From NCBI RefSeq assembly GCF_900199545.1, contig NZ_LT962671.1, positions 356,398-420,397 on the forward strand: a DNA stretch of 64,000 nt, read 5' to 3'. Numbering within the stretch: the stretch's first letter is position 1; each line of letters opens with the position of its first letter. A program made the translations under genes and the position numbers. This DNA comes from Raoultibacter massiliensis (GTDB lineage Bacteria; Actinomycetota; Coriobacteriia; Coriobacteriales; Eggerthellaceae). The notes beneath the pieces are model-generated. The model ran no database searches. It was not told the origin of the DNA and was given only the letters and a program-made list of their open reading frames with translations. Positions 1 to 9,455 of this stretch are shown here, in pieces.

Positions 1-2290
1 CGCCGACCGCCCCAAGTACCCGCTGCGCCGCGCGGGCGAGCGCGGCGAGAACAAGTGGGAGCGCATCACCTGGGAGGAGGCCCTCGACGAGATCGCCGAC
101 TGGATCCGCGTGAACATCGACGAGGCGGGGCTCGGCCGCGAGTCGATCTTCGTGAACCACGGCACCGGCCGCAACATATCGTCGTGGGTGCCGTTCCTCG
201 GCGGCGCGTGCCTGGGCACCCCCAACATCGGCGCCATCGGTTCTTCGGGCTACTCGTGCTACCTGCCGCGCACCTGCGGCACCGCCGCGAGCATCGGCGA
301 CTTCCCGATCGTCGACGCGTCCGAGGGCCACGAGGACCGCTACGCCAACCCCGAGTGGCATCGTCCCGACGTCGTGGTCATCTGGGGCTGCGAACCCCTG
401 AAATCGAATGCAGACGGGTATCTCGGCCATTGGCTTGTTGCCTGCATGCAGATGGGCACCGAGTTCATCTCCATCGATCCGCAGCTCACCTGGTGGGGCG
501 CTCATGCCGCGTACTGGCTTCCACTGCGCCCTGCGACCGATCTGGCGATCGCGCTTGCTTGGCTCAACGTCATCACCACCGAGGAACTGCAAGACAAGGA
601 GTTCGTGGACTGCTGGTGCGCCTATTACGATGAGCTGAAGGAGTACGTCGCGCAGTTCACGCCCGAGTGGGCCGCCGAGATCTGCGAAGTTCCCGCCGAT
701 GTCATTCGCGAATCGGCGCGCTTCTACGCGAACGCCGAGCGCGGCGCCATCCAGTGGGGCCTCGCGTTCGATACGCAAAACGACTCCATCCAGCTCTGCC
801 AGACGGTTTCGAACCTCATGAGCGTGTGCGGCAACATCGACAAGCCGGGCACGAACATCCTCGTGCGCAACGGCTTCGAGATCAACCCCGGCTACGCGAC
901 GGCGCAGCTGTACTGCCCGCCGGAGACCTTCGCGAAGAAGCTCACCGTCGATGTGGTGCATCCCGGCTACGTCCATTTTATCGGCATGGCCGACTGCGAC
1001 GCGGTGAACCAGGCGTTCGAGACGGGAAAGCCCTATCCCATAAAGATGTTCTGGTCGCAGGGGGCCAACTGCATCGCCTGCACGGCCAATGCGGCTCCGC
1101 GCGTCTACAAGATGCTCGAAAACGTCGAGTTCTGCGTGGTGGCCGATCCGTATCTGACGCCGACCGCCATAGCGTTCGCCGACATCTTCCTGCCCCTGAA
1201 GACCACCGCCGAACGCGACTCGATGCGCGTGTGGTGGACCCCGCTTCGAGCTATGAAATCGGTCAGCGAATGGTACGAGGCCAAATCCGACGAAGAGCTC
1301 ATCGTGGCGCTCGGCAACAAGCTCAACCCCGAGCTGTTCCAGAAGAGGTGGCCGACCCTCGAGGCGCTGCTGCAGGATTACCTCGATACCGGCTTCAACA
1401 TCTACGACCCCGAAACCGGCAAGAGCTACAAGAGCGCGGGCCGCTCGAAGGCGGGCATGGTGGAGATCGAAGACGCCCATACCGAGTACTGGAAGAAGCA
1501 CCATGCGGACGGCGAGTGCTCGTTCGACGCGCTCGTGGAGAAGGGATGCTACGAATACGACGACTTCTGCGATACCTACTACAAGTACGAGAAGGGCCTT
1601 CTTCGCCCCGACGGGCAGGTTGGCTTCTCTACGCCTTCGGGCCGCATCGAGCTCGTGCCGTTCGCCACGTTCGGCGCTTGGGGCATCGACCCGTGGCCGA
1701 AGCACCACGAATCCATCCATACGATAAAGTGGCTCACTGACCCCGAGTTCAAGAAGGAGTATCCGTTCATCTGCGTAAACGGCTCGCGATCTTACGAGTT
1801 CTTCCACTCGGAGAACCGCCAGCAGGCCACGATGCGCGAGTTCCATCCGATGCCGCTTGTGAAGGTGTCGACGAAGACGGCCGAGGAGTACGGTCTCTCC
1901 GAAGGCGAATGGATCTGGATCGAGAACACGGAGGGACGGTGCCGCCAGAAGGTGCATATCGATCCGACGCTCAACCCCAACTATGTGTACGCCGAGCACG
2001 GCTGGTGGTTCCCCGAAGAGGAGCCGGCGTTTCCGCACCTGTACGGCACGTTCGATGTCAACATCAACAACCTCACGGCATCGTACGAGACGGGACCGGG
2101 CGGCATCGGGTGCCCGTTCAAGAGCATCGTCTGCAAGATATACAAGTGCACCGACGACGTAGCCGAACCCGCGCCGGGCGAGGTTGTTACGCGCCTCGGG
2201 GGGTTCAGGGACGATTACGTTGCCGGCGAGCCGTATGCCTACGGCATGGAGGATTCCTGGCAGGAACGCCAGAAGAGAGGGGAGGAGTAG
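1..2290 (+). CDS. Molybdopterin (bis-MGD) oxidoreductase, DMSO reductase family, catalytic subunit (5' end outside window)
   Basis: The reading frame is already open at base 2, so the N-terminus with the 4Fe-4S ligand cysteines lies upstream; 762 residues are visible. Family marks are a KWERITW segment, an HGTGRN loop, and an SGYSCYLPR segment whose Cys is the likely Mo ligand. The C-terminal dinucleotide-binding domain has an FFHSENRQ segment and an HGWWFPE motif. The closest relative in this window is the enzyme at 23926-26454. The stop codon abuts the start of the 4Fe-4S partner, so the two are certainly co-transcribed. The family includes gut catechol dehydroxylases and other reductases; the substrate is unknown. 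Cytoplasmic location is assumed from the paralogs, because the N-terminus is not visible. Confidence 0.93.
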   Translation, partial: ADRPKYPLRRAGERGENKWERITWEEALDEIADWIRVNIDEAGLGRESIFVNHGTGRNISSWVPFLGGACLGTPNIGAIGSSGYSCYLPRTCGTAASIGDFPIVDASEGHEDRYANPEWHRPDVVVIWGCEPLKSNADGYLGHWLVACMQMGTEFISIDPQLTWWGAHAAYWLPLRPATDLAIALAWLNVITTEELQDKEFVDCWCAYYDELKEYVAQFTPEWAAEICEVPADVIRESARFYANAERGAIQWGLAFDTQNDSIQLCQTVSNLMSVCGNIDKPGTNILVRNGFEINPGYATAQLYCPPETFAKKLTVDVVHPGYVHFIGMADCDAVNQAFETGKPYPIKMFWSQGANCIACTANAAPRVYKMLENVEFCVVADPYLTPTAIAFADIFLPLKTTAERDSMRVWWTPLRAMKSVSEWYEAKSDEELIVALGNKLNPELFQKRWPTLEALLQDYLDTGFNIYDPETGKSYKSAGRSKAGMVEIEDAHTEYWKKHHADGECSFDALVEKGCYEYDDFCDTYYKYEKGLLRPDGQVGFSTPSGRIELVPFATFGAWGIDPWPKHHESIHTIKWLTDPEFKKEYPFICVNGSRSYEFFHSENRQQATMREFHPMPLVKVSTKTAEEYGLSEGEWIWIENTEGRCRQKVHIDPTLNPNYVYAEHGWWFPEEEPAFPHLYGTFDVNINNLTASYETGPGGIGCPFKSIVCKIYKCTDDVAEPAPGEVVTRLGGFRDDYVAGEPYAYGMEDSWQERQKRGEE

Positions 2291-2629
2291 ATGAAGGGCA
2301 TTCTGATCAACTACGAGTTCTGCACCGGCTGCCATTCCTGCGAGGTTGCCTGCAAGAAGCACCTGGGCCTGCCCGCCGGCGAGTTCGGCATAAAGCTCAC
2401 CGAGACGGGCCCCTACGCCTACGAGGGCAAGACGGGCAAGGACCGCTGGGAGTGGACGTGGCTGCCGGTCATCACCAAGGCCTGCGACATGTGCGCCGAC
2501 CGCGCCGAGAAGGGCAAGCTGCCCATGTGCGTGCAGCACTGCCAGGCGTGGTGCATGTACTACGGCGAGGTCGACGAGCTCGCCCGGAAGATCGACGGGA
2601 CGTCGCGCTGCGCGCTGTTCACGCGGTAG
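2291..2629 (+). CDS. Short 4Fe-4S dicluster electron-transfer subunit (112 aa)
   Basis: It starts immediately after the stop of the molybdoenzyme. It has two cysteine quartets: CTGCHSCEVAC near residue 11, and a second group of form C-x2-C-x10-C-x3-C near residues 67-85. This is enough for two [4Fe-4S] clusters, half of the four in DmsB or NrfC-type subunits. It has no transmembrane segment or signal peptide. It probably passes electrons to the bis-MGD subunit. It is closely related to the protein at 26492-26842, which matches the relationship of the two catalytic subunits. A strong terminator follows. Confidence 0.93.
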   Translation: MKGILINYEFCTGCHSCEVACKKHLGLPAGEFGIKLTETGPYAYEGKTGKDRWEWTWLPVITKACDMCADRAEKGKLPMCVQHCQAWCMYYGEVDELARKIDGTSRCALFTR

Positions 2630-2654
2630 GGCGAAATCTGCACCGAAACCGAGG

Positions 2655-2695
2655 AAAAGGACGCTGCCGACATGTTCGCAGCGTCCTTTTTCGTT
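2655..2695 (+). terminator. Intrinsic terminator after the first molybdoenzyme operon
   Basis: A perfect 13-bp stem (AAAAGGACGCTGC paired with GCAGCGTCCTTTT) around a 10-base loop is followed by a T-rich stretch. Confidence 0.88.
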
Positions 2696-2975
2696 TTGGT
2701 TTGAATCGACGTAATGCCTGATCAGACTACATCGTAATACTTCATTGCTTAGCAGTTTCGCCTTATTTCCGATGGTTTTCATCCAGATAGGAAATCGCGC
2801 CCCATGAAAAACTCTCCGAATGAGAACAGAATCAGCCCAATTCGATCCCGGGTCGAATGCAAGCGACTCGGATGACACGGTTCGGGACAAGGGCAGGGGG
2901 TGAGAGAAGGCACGGCCCGAACAGCCATACCGATCGAGATTCAATCCTGGAGGAATCCTGGGGAAAGGTGAAACA

Positions 2976-4292
2976 ATGACTGAAGAAAAGAAGGGGATGC
3001 ATCGGGCTTGGCTCGTCTTCATCGGCGTTTGCATGATGATGGCCGGCGGCATGGGCTTGGTGCTCAACGTTATGGGCAACTACTTTGCTCCGATGGCGAT
3101 GGCTTTTGGTTTGATCAACCCTGAAACGGGTGGCCCTGACGTTACGCAGGTGACGCTTTTGATGACCGTGTATTCGTACGTCATGCTTGTTTGGCTGCCG
3201 TTCTGCGGCCGCTTGTTCGACAAGGTTGACGCACGCATTCTGTTTGGCGCGAGCGGCATCCTGATCGTTGCCGGCTTGCTCTTGATGACGGTGTGGACCG
3301 AGGTGTGGCAGATCTACATTTCCGGCGCGCTGTTCGGTTTGGCCGGCCCCGTGATCTTCCTCGTGGGTCCCTCGGTGCTTATCAACAACTGGTTCGCCCC
3401 GAAGCAGGCCGGCAAGTTCCTCGGCATAGCATCGGCATTCACCGGCGTCGGCACGTTCGTGTGGTCGCCTGTTTTCGCCGGAATCATCCAGTCGAGCGGG
3501 TATAAGACGGGCTTCATGGTGGAAGCGGTTGCCGCAGCCATCCTGATCCTCATCCCGGCGTTCTTCTTCTTCCGCACGCGCCCCGAAGACGTGGGGTTGA
3601 AGCCCTACGGCATCGAGAAAGAGGCTCTCGTTGATGGGCAGGAAGCCAAGAAGAGCGGTGTGAGCGGCAAGTTCGCTTTGGGCACGATCGCGTTTTGGGC
3701 CATTCTCGTCGGAGCCGGCCTCATCTCGCTCGGCGGCGGTTACAAATCCATGATGCCGACTGCCGTGCAGTCCGTGGGCGGCCCTGAGCTCGCAATGCTC
3801 GGCGCCACTATGATTTCCGCCGCTGCCGTCGGAAACATTCTCGGCAAGATCGCCCTGGGCACGCTGGCCGATAAGATCGGCATCCGCAACGCCATGGTCG
3901 GTTTCGCCTGCATCAGCATCGTCGGCTTCCTCTTGATGGTCCTGTTCATGGGCGACAACCAGATCCCCATGCTCGTAGCCGGCTTCTGCATCGGCACGGG
4001 CGATGCGATGATGTCTGTCGGCCTGCCTCTCGTGACGCGCGCCTGCTACGGCGACCGTCGCTACGGCGAGATCTATTCGTACATGAACATGCCGATCGCC
4101 ATCCTCGGCGGCATCGGTGCGACGTTCGTTGCCATGGTTGCCGGGTTCACCGGCGGTTTCCAGACCGCCTACGGTTGCGGCATCGTGTTCATGGCCATCG
4201 TCGGCGCTTGCATGTTCATCGCCGTTACCACCGCGAAGAAGTTCCGCGATAAGTGGACCGTCGAAGGCGAACCGGATAAGACCCGCGCATAG
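2976..4292 (+). CDS. MFS transporter, OFA-like (438 aa)
   Basis: A polytopic major-facilitator protein of normal length, with about 12 hydrophobic segments. The central cytoplasmic loop carries the RPEDVGLKPYG signature shared with the carriers at 4503-5816 and (in variant form) 29873-31207. That signature and the overall sequence fit the oxalate/formate-antiporter-like (OFA) group. The start has an AGGTG-type ribosome site just upstream. It lies between two molybdoenzyme units and probably imports a substrate or exports a product, but the cargo cannot be deduced. The upstream stretch 2696-2975 shows no gene. Confidence 0.92.
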   Translation: MTEEKKGMHRAWLVFIGVCMMMAGGMGLVLNVMGNYFAPMAMAFGLINPETGGPDVTQVTLLMTVYSYVMLVWLPFCGRLFDKVDARILFGASGILIVAGLLLMTVWTEVWQIYISGALFGLAGPVIFLVGPSVLINNWFAPKQAGKFLGIASAFTGVGTFVWSPVFAGIIQSSGYKTGFMVEAVAAAILILIPAFFFFRTRPEDVGLKPYGIEKEALVDGQEAKKSGVSGKFALGTIAFWAILVGAGLISLGGGYKSMMPTAVQSVGGPELAMLGATMISAAAVGNILGKIALGTLADKIGIRNAMVGFACISIVGFLLMVLFMGDNQIPMLVAGFCIGTGDAMMSVGLPLVTRACYGDRRYGEIYSYMNMPIAILGGIGATFVAMVAGFTGGFQTAYGCGIVFMAIVGACMFIAVTTAKKFRDKWTVEGEPDKTRA

Positions 4293-4357
4293 CCCGATAG
4301 CTATGTAATAATGTACCGGTTCTGCGGTAGCCGTACTGAACCGCAGCGATGGAAGAC

Positions 4358-4401
4358 AACGCGCCCGCATCATATGCAAGGAGCGGTGCGGGCGCGTTTT
4401 T
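4358..4401 (+). terminator. Intrinsic terminator between two MFS genes
   Basis: A 12-bp GC-rich stem (AACGCGCCCGCA and its complement TGCGGGCGCGTT) is followed by TTTT. A second, weaker hairpin (CTGCGGT/ACCGCAG) lies just upstream at about 4322-4346. Confidence 0.82.
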
Positions 4402-4502
4402 GCAGGACCGCCACCATATACGGGAACGCGTCCGCATATGGCAACAATCTAAACGCCCCGTGATCTATGTAGGATGCGCTCGGCGCATCGCCCGATAGAT
4501 AG

Positions 4503-5816
4503 GTGATTTCCATGGAAAAAAAGGCTCCGCGCATGCACTTCGCGTGGGTGATCATGATCGGCTGCTGCTTCATGCAAGCAGGCGGTCTTGGCGCCGTGCT
4601 CGATGCTGCCGGCGTATTCTTCGTCCCCGTCTGCGAAGACCTCGGTCTGCTGCGGTCGGAGATATCGATGTATCTGACGTTTTACTTCATCGCCACCGTG
4701 TTCGCCATGCCCATCGTCGGCAAGTGGATCACGAAATACAACATCAACGTGCTGCTGAGCGTTTCATTCGCCCTCGTGGTCGTAGCCGTTGCCCTTATGG
4801 GCACGTACACCGCCGCCTGGCAATGGTGGATCTCCGGAATCGTGTTCGGTTTGGCCGGCAGCTTCATCTTCGTCGTTCCCGCACCCATTCTCATCGGGAA
4901 TTGGTTCAAGAAGCGGCGCGGCATAGCGCTCGGCATCGCGATGTCGTTTTCGGGGATCGGCGGCGCGATCCTGTCGCCGCTGTTCACGGTGTTCATTCAA
5001 GATTTCGGATGGCGCAACGCCTATTTCGTCGCGGCTATCATCATGGCCGTCCTCGTGCTGCCGTGGACGATGTTCGTGTTCAAGCTTCGGCCCGAAGACA
5101 TGGGTCTGCGCCCGTACGGCTGGACCGAAGAGGACGAGCTCGCCGAGCAGGTTCGGGAGCAGAAGCACCAAGACCTTCCGGGCGTTCCGATCGGAAAGGC
5201 GCTCAAAACGGTTCCGTTCGTCTGCATGTTCTTGTTCGCCGGCCTGATCGCCTACTTCGCCGGCTTCAATTCCCACCTGCCGGGCTTCGCGCAGACGGTC
5301 GGCCATTCGGCCTTGGTGGGATCCTCGCTTCTGACGGCGGTAATGATCGGCAACGTGGTGGAGAAGCTGTTCGTCGGATGGCTCAACGACAAGATCGGCG
5401 TCCAGTTCACGGTGAACATCCAGCTCGCCATGGTGGCGCTGGGCTTTCTGGGATTCATCTTCTCGGGAGGCAACCTCGTGATGCTCTACATATCGGCGTT
5501 TCTGTTCGGCGCGCAGAATTCGCTCGTGTCGGTTTCGACGCCGCTTCTGATCCGGCAGATTTTCGGCGAGCGCGATTTCCCTGCGATCTTCACCTATGCG
5601 CGAATCGGAACGGGGGTTATCGGCTGTTTCGGGCCGGTGACGGTCGGCGCCATATTCGATGCGACTGGCAGCTTCATTCCTGCCTTCGTGCTGGGCATCG
5701 GCATCACGGCGCTCGGCTTCATCGTGACGAGGCTCGCCTACGTCTACCGCAGACGCCTGCACTGGGTCGATACGGACGGAACGGTGCTGCCCGAAGCGCC
5801 CGCATCGAAGTCGTAG
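4503..5816 (+). CDS. MFS transporter, OFA-like (437 aa)
   Basis: A second carrier of the same group as 2976-4292, more similar to the one at 29873-31207. The two share a PVCEDLG..RSEIS segment after the first helix and the RPED/PTE..G..PYG loop after helix 6. About 12 hydrophobic segments are visible. It has its own upstream terminator and is followed by another, so it is probably monocistronic. The ribosome site before its ATG is weak (GATAGGTGA). The cargo is unknown; the location next to the molybdoenzyme at 6116 suggests that they work together. Confidence 0.91.
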   Translation: MISMEKKAPRMHFAWVIMIGCCFMQAGGLGAVLDAAGVFFVPVCEDLGLLRSEISMYLTFYFIATVFAMPIVGKWITKYNINVLLSVSFALVVVAVALMGTYTAAWQWWISGIVFGLAGSFIFVVPAPILIGNWFKKRRGIALGIAMSFSGIGGAILSPLFTVFIQDFGWRNAYFVAAIIMAVLVLPWTMFVFKLRPEDMGLRPYGWTEEDELAEQVREQKHQDLPGVPIGKALKTVPFVCMFLFAGLIAYFAGFNSHLPGFAQTVGHSALVGSSLLTAVMIGNVVEKLFVGWLNDKIGVQFTVNIQLAMVALGFLGFIFSGGNLVMLYISAFLFGAQNSLVSVSTPLLIRQIFGERDFPAIFTYARIGTGVIGCFGPVTVGAIFDATGSFIPAFVLGIGITALGFIVTRLAYVYRRRLHWVDTDGTVLPEAPASKS

Positions 5817-5897
5817 GCGCCCGGGTATCGAAGAGTCCTCGGGCGTGCGGTTCGAGGATTGCAGATCGGGTGCTGCACGGTTTGCGCCACGGGTTCG

Positions 5898-5930
5898 AAA
5901 AGGCATCGCATCGCGGTGCCTTTTCTTTTT
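5898..5930 (+). terminator. Intrinsic terminator after the second MFS gene
   Basis: An 8-bp stem AAAAGGCA/TGCCTTTT with an 11-base loop is followed by CTTTTT. Confidence 0.8.
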
Positions 5931-6031
5931 CAGAACGCATAAAAAAGCAGGTCAAAAGCTCAATAGGACAAAAATAAACACTCAATGCTTAGGCAAAACG
6001 CACCTGCGGGAACAATAAGCACATACGGTTC

Positions 6032-6060
6032 ATGACAGGTTTTCCGCAGCGCCGTATAGT
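6032..6060 (+). promoter_or_regulatory. Predicted sigma-70 type promoter for the molybdoenzyme at 6116
   Basis: ATGACA at 6032-6037 and TATAGT at 6055-6060 are separated by exactly 17 bases. This puts transcription start near 6067 and leaves a leader of about 50 nt carrying the AGGAAGG ribosome site. It argues against an upstream in-frame ATG at 6032, which would lie in the promoter itself. Confidence 0.6.
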
Positions 6061-6115
6061 GCCCGCATGCGCACTGGTTTCATGCGCACAAGCAAGCGAG
6101 AGAGGAAGGAACGGT

Positions 6116-8680
6116 ATGGAGTATAAGACCGATGTAGGCAAGCCGTGGAGATACGAAGACGGCGAATTCACCGTCGTCCGCACGTCTATGTGGTCGCCTC
6201 CCGGATGCCATCCGGTCGGGTGCGGCCTGAAGCTTTACGTCGACAAGGACGGTCGTCTCGATCATGTCGAGGGTGACGAGAACAACCCTATCACCAAGGG
6301 CCGCCTATGCGCGCGGTGCCTGGCGCTGAAAGACTACGTGTACAACCCGAGCCGAGTCGTCTATCCGATGAAACGCGATCCGAAGTTTCGCGGTCAGCAT
6401 GACAAGTGGGAGCGCATTACCTGGGAAGAGGCTTTCGCCCTTGTGAAGGAGAAGCGCGATTACTTCCGCGATACGTACGGCGCCGAATCGATGGCCGTGT
6501 TTTCCGGCACGGGTCGCTCCGGCGGCATTTTGGTATCCGACATGGCCCAGGCGGTTCTCGGCACCCCCAACGCCTGCTACACCCAGTCCGGCTACGCTTG
6601 CTATCAGCCTCGCTCGATGTCCTGTTCGCACGTGCTCGGCGCCTACTATCCCGAAATGGATTACGCGGGCGGCCTTGAGGGCACGTACGACAACCCCGTC
6701 TACAACGTCCCCGAGGTCATGGTCATGTGGGGCAAGATGCCCCTCGCATCCAACGGCGACGGTTTGTGGGGCCATGCCGTCATCGACCTCATGAAGCGCG
6801 GAGCCAAGCTCATCAGCGTCGATCCGCGCGTCAATTGGCTCGCCACGCGTGCGGAAGTTCATCTGCGCGTGCGCCCTGGCACCGATACCGCCATGGCGAT
6901 GGCGTGGCTGTGGGTCATCATCAACGAAGATCTCTACGATCACGAGTTCGTCGAGTACTGGACGTACGGATTCGCCGAGTTCGCCGATCGCATCAACGAT
7001 CCCGAGAAGGGGATGACGCCCGAAAAGGCCGCGGAAATCTGCGAAGTTCCGGTCGAGGACATCTACAAGGCCGCCCGCATGTACGCCGCCGCCAAACCGG
7101 CTTCGATCGCCTGGGGCCTTGCCTTCGACCAGAATCAGAACGGCAACCAGGCGGCGCATTGCGTGCTCGCCCTCATGGCCATCACCGGAAACATCGATGT
7201 CCCCGGCGGGCAGATCGTCGCCGAGATCGATCCTGCTCCCGGCGTCGAAGACAAGCTTGCAACCGACGGCGAGAAGGCCGAGTTCAACTTGGACAAGGCC
7301 GATGCGGGTGCCGATGACAACTCCGCCGAGGATGCCGCACGTCCCACTCGCCGTATCGGCTGGGACAGCCTGCCTGAGGACCTTCGCGATAAGACCGTCG
7401 GCTACAAGGAGTATCCGCTCTACGTGGAAAACATACGCAACGCCCAGGCCGACATCATGTTCGATGCCATGACCAAAGGCGAGCCTTACCGGATTCGCAT
7501 GGGGTGGATCCAATCGACCACCCTGCTTGCGCCGACCTGTTGCGCGCAGCCGCATGGCTGGTACGAGGGCCTGAAGAACCTCGAGTTCTGCATGGCAACC
7601 GATCTGTTCATCACTCCGGCTATCGAAGCGGCGTGCGACCTGTTCCTTCCCTTGGCATCGTGCGCCGAGAAGGACGACGTGGTCATGACCCACTACGGCG
7701 GATCGCCCGTGTTCTACGGAGCCGTCAACAAGGCCATCGACGTGGGAGAAGTCAAGGCCGACATGGATCTGATCATCGAGTTGGGCGAATACCTGGGGCA
7801 GGATTGCCTGAAGGATGAAAACGGCGAGCGCATGTTCAAGGACCTCGAGGATTTCCTTACCCAGCGCCGCACGTCCGGCCCCATCCGCATGGATTTCGAC
7901 AGTCTGCGCAAGAAGGTCGGCTACCAGCGCGGCGTGAACTACCGCAAGTACGAGACCGGCAAGCTGCGCCCCGACCGTCATCCCGGGTTCCTCACCCCGA
8001 CCGGTCGCGTGGAGCTGTGGTCGACGGCTTATGCGAACTACGGCGAGGATCCGCTGCCCTATTACCAGGAGCCGGCATTCAGCCCGCATAAAGATCCCGA
8101 GCTGGCGAAGAAGTACCCCTTCATCCTCACCACGGGTGCGCGCAACTACGCGTCGTTCCATGCGGAGCATCGCCAGATCCCCGTGCTGCGCGAGCTGCAT
8201 CCCAACCCGATCATCGAGATCCATCCCGAAGACGCCGTCGAAATCGGCGTGGCCGAGGGCCAATGGGTCGAGATCAAGAACGATTTCGGACGTGCTAAGT
8301 TCAAGGCCGTCGTGTCGCCCATCGTGAAGAAGGGTACCGTTCAGACCGATCACGGCTGGTGGTTCCCCGAGATGCCCGCCGACGACGAGGCGCGCGACGA
8401 GCTCGTGCCCGTCGGCGAGATCCTGGAAGACGGCCCCTTGGAGTTCGACATCAACGGAACCCACATTCGCAACGGGTACGTAAAAACCGACCACGCCGAC
8501 GAGAAGGGCCTGTACGGCCTGTGGCAGTCCAACGTGAACGACCTCGTGTCGAACCACTACAACTCGAAGCTCGGGTACGGTGGGCCTTACAAGTGCAACT
8601 GCTGCAGCATTACCCCGTTGAAGGAGAGCTACGACACGGACATGGACCTTGTCGTCGAAAAATTCGGAGAGTTGGTGTAA
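6116..8680 (+). CDS. Molybdopterin oxidoreductase, DMSO reductase family, catalytic subunit (854 aa)
   Basis: The start was chosen for the AGGAAGG site 7 bases upstream and the promoter at 6032-6060. There is no Tat signal. The N-terminus has C31-x4-C36 and C65-x2-C68, the presumed [4Fe-4S] ligands. An SGTGRSGG loop and GTPNACYTQSGYACYQPR follow, in which the last Cys is the likely Mo ligand. An acidic insertion (roughly residues 380-415) separates the middle domains and is absent from the shorter paralogs. The C-terminal domain has SFHAEHRQ and HGWWFPE. It is close to the enzyme at 59971-62301. It lies 2 bases before its 4Fe-4S partner. It is catechol-dehydroxylase-like at family level; the substrate is unknown. 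Confidence 0.94.
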   Translation: MEYKTDVGKPWRYEDGEFTVVRTSMWSPPGCHPVGCGLKLYVDKDGRLDHVEGDENNPITKGRLCARCLALKDYVYNPSRVVYPMKRDPKFRGQHDKWERITWEEAFALVKEKRDYFRDTYGAESMAVFSGTGRSGGILVSDMAQAVLGTPNACYTQSGYACYQPRSMSCSHVLGAYYPEMDYAGGLEGTYDNPVYNVPEVMVMWGKMPLASNGDGLWGHAVIDLMKRGAKLISVDPRVNWLATRAEVHLRVRPGTDTAMAMAWLWVIINEDLYDHEFVEYWTYGFAEFADRINDPEKGMTPEKAAEICEVPVEDIYKAARMYAAAKPASIAWGLAFDQNQNGNQAAHCVLALMAITGNIDVPGGQIVAEIDPAPGVEDKLATDGEKAEFNLDKADAGADDNSAEDAARPTRRIGWDSLPEDLRDKTVGYKEYPLYVENIRNAQADIMFDAMTKGEPYRIRMGWIQSTTLLAPTCCAQPHGWYEGLKNLEFCMATDLFITPAIEAACDLFLPLASCAEKDDVVMTHYGGSPVFYGAVNKAIDVGEVKADMDLIIELGEYLGQDCLKDENGERMFKDLEDFLTQRRTSGPIRMDFDSLRKKVGYQRGVNYRKYETGKLRPDRHPGFLTPTGRVELWSTAYANYGEDPLPYYQEPAFSPHKDPELAKKYPFILTTGARNYASFHAEHRQIPVLRELHPNPIIEIHPEDAVEIGVAEGQWVEIKNDFGRAKFKAVVSPIVKKGTVQTDHGWWFPEMPADDEARDELVPVGEILEDGPLEFDINGTHIRNGYVKTDHADEKGLYGLWQSNVNDLVSNHYNSKLGYGGPYKCNCCSITPLKESYDTDMDLVVEKFGELV

Positions 8681-8682
8681 CC

Positions 8683-9036
8683 ATGGCTGATTACGGACTT
8701 TTGATCGACTACGAGTACTGCACCGGCTGCGAGAGCTGCGTGGTGGCCTGCAAGGAGGAACACAAGCTTCCGGTCGGCAAGTGGGGCATCCGAGTGCTCG
8801 ACGACGGCCCGTGGCAGAAAGACGATTCCGGAGAAGGCGGCAACTGCTTCAACTGGAACAAGATCCCCGTTCCCACCGATTTGTGCGACCTGTGCGCCGA
8901 TCGCGTTGCTGCGGGCAAAGACCCGACATGCGTTCATCATTGCCAGGCGTTCTGTATGGAGTTCGGCCCCATTGAGGAACTGGCGGCAAAGCTCGCCAAG
9001 AAGCCGAAGCAGGTGCTGTGGGCACCCTGCGAGTAG
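8683..9036 (+). CDS. Short 4Fe-4S dicluster electron-transfer subunit (117 aa)
   Basis: It begins 2 bases after the molybdoenzyme stop. It has two cysteine quartets, CTGCESCVVAC near residue 13 and a second group of form C-x2-C-x10-C-x3-C near residues 68-86, suited to two [4Fe-4S] clusters. It has no membrane segment. It is closest to the protein at 62302-62649, in step with the relationship of the two catalytic subunits. It probably donates electrons to the 6116-8680 enzyme. A longer in-frame reading upstream is a shadow of the molybdoenzyme gene. Confidence 0.93.
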   Translation: MADYGLLIDYEYCTGCESCVVACKEEHKLPVGKWGIRVLDDGPWQKDDSGEGGNCFNWNKIPVPTDLCDLCADRVAAGKDPTCVHHCQAFCMEFGPIEELAAKLAKKPKQVLWAPCE

Positions 9037-9107
9037 GGTGCTCTCGGGTGCATGCCTCGGGCGCATGAGCGCTGGGGCTAGATAGCAGGATCGAACGATC
9101 CATTTTG

Positions 9108-9142
9108 CGGGTGCCGCGCGATTGCTGCTCGTGCGGCACCCG
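9108..9142 (+). terminator. Hairpin after the 4Fe-4S gene, possible terminator
   Basis: A perfect 10-bp stem CGGGTGCCGC/GCGGCACCCG is not followed by a T tract. It may be a terminator of the U-poor type or an mRNA 3' stabilising hairpin. Confidence 0.45.
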
Positions 9143-9219
9143 TCGAGCTGGAAGGTGCGAGGCCGCGTCCGCATGGAGCGGCTTCGCGCGCAGGCGACGA
9201 GTTCAGAAAGGCTGCATGC

Positions 9220-9417
9220 ATGTGCTACTGCTGTAATTTGTGCAATAGGTGCGGGCGAGCTGACGAGATGAAGGACAGGCTGGGCAAACGAGAGTGCCCG
9301 ACCTGCGGCCGCCTTGAGCCCGACAACGACGTGCGCGTCTGTCCCGAGTGCGGGGCGGCGCTGCCGCCTCCCTTCCCGCCGTTGCCGAGCAATCCGCCTT
9401 CTCGCAAAGGGGCTTGA
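9220..9417 (+). CDS. Small Cys-rich zinc-ribbon protein, class A (65 aa)
   Basis: The protein starts MCYCCNLCNRCG, giving C2-x2-C5-x2-C8-x2-C11 plus an extra Cys4. A zinc-ribbon follows (CPTCG and CPECG pairs, residues about 27-49), then a Pro-rich tail. It is one of eight such small proteins in the window. It lies 38 bases upstream of the transhydroxylase-like gene, in the same direction, so they are probably co-transcribed. It could bind zinc or an Fe-S cluster; its role (metallochaperone, maturation factor or redox carrier) is unknown. Confidence 0.82.
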   Translation: MCYCCNLCNRCGRADEMKDRLGKRECPTCGRLEPDNDVRVCPECGAALPPPFPPLPSNPPSRKGA

Positions 9418-9455
9418 GCTCTGCTTGCAGCCGATCCCGAAAAGGGGGAAGGCTT

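Noticed and set aside
2832..4379. A 515-codon minus-strand open frame, His/Ala/Asp/Glu-rich
   Set aside because: Exact antisense of the OFA-like carrier; the composition reflects codon-position bias, not a protein.
6032..6118. A 28-residue N-terminal extension of the 6116 molybdoenzyme
   Set aside because: The extra codons overlap the predicted promoter (6032-6060), and the ribosome site is placed for ATG 6116.
6305..8557. A 750-codon minus-strand open frame opposite the 6116 molybdoenzyme
   Set aside because: Antisense shadow in high-GC DNA; its product is Val/Gly/His/Arg-rich without motifs, while the plus strand has clear conserved motifs, a promoter and a ribosome site.
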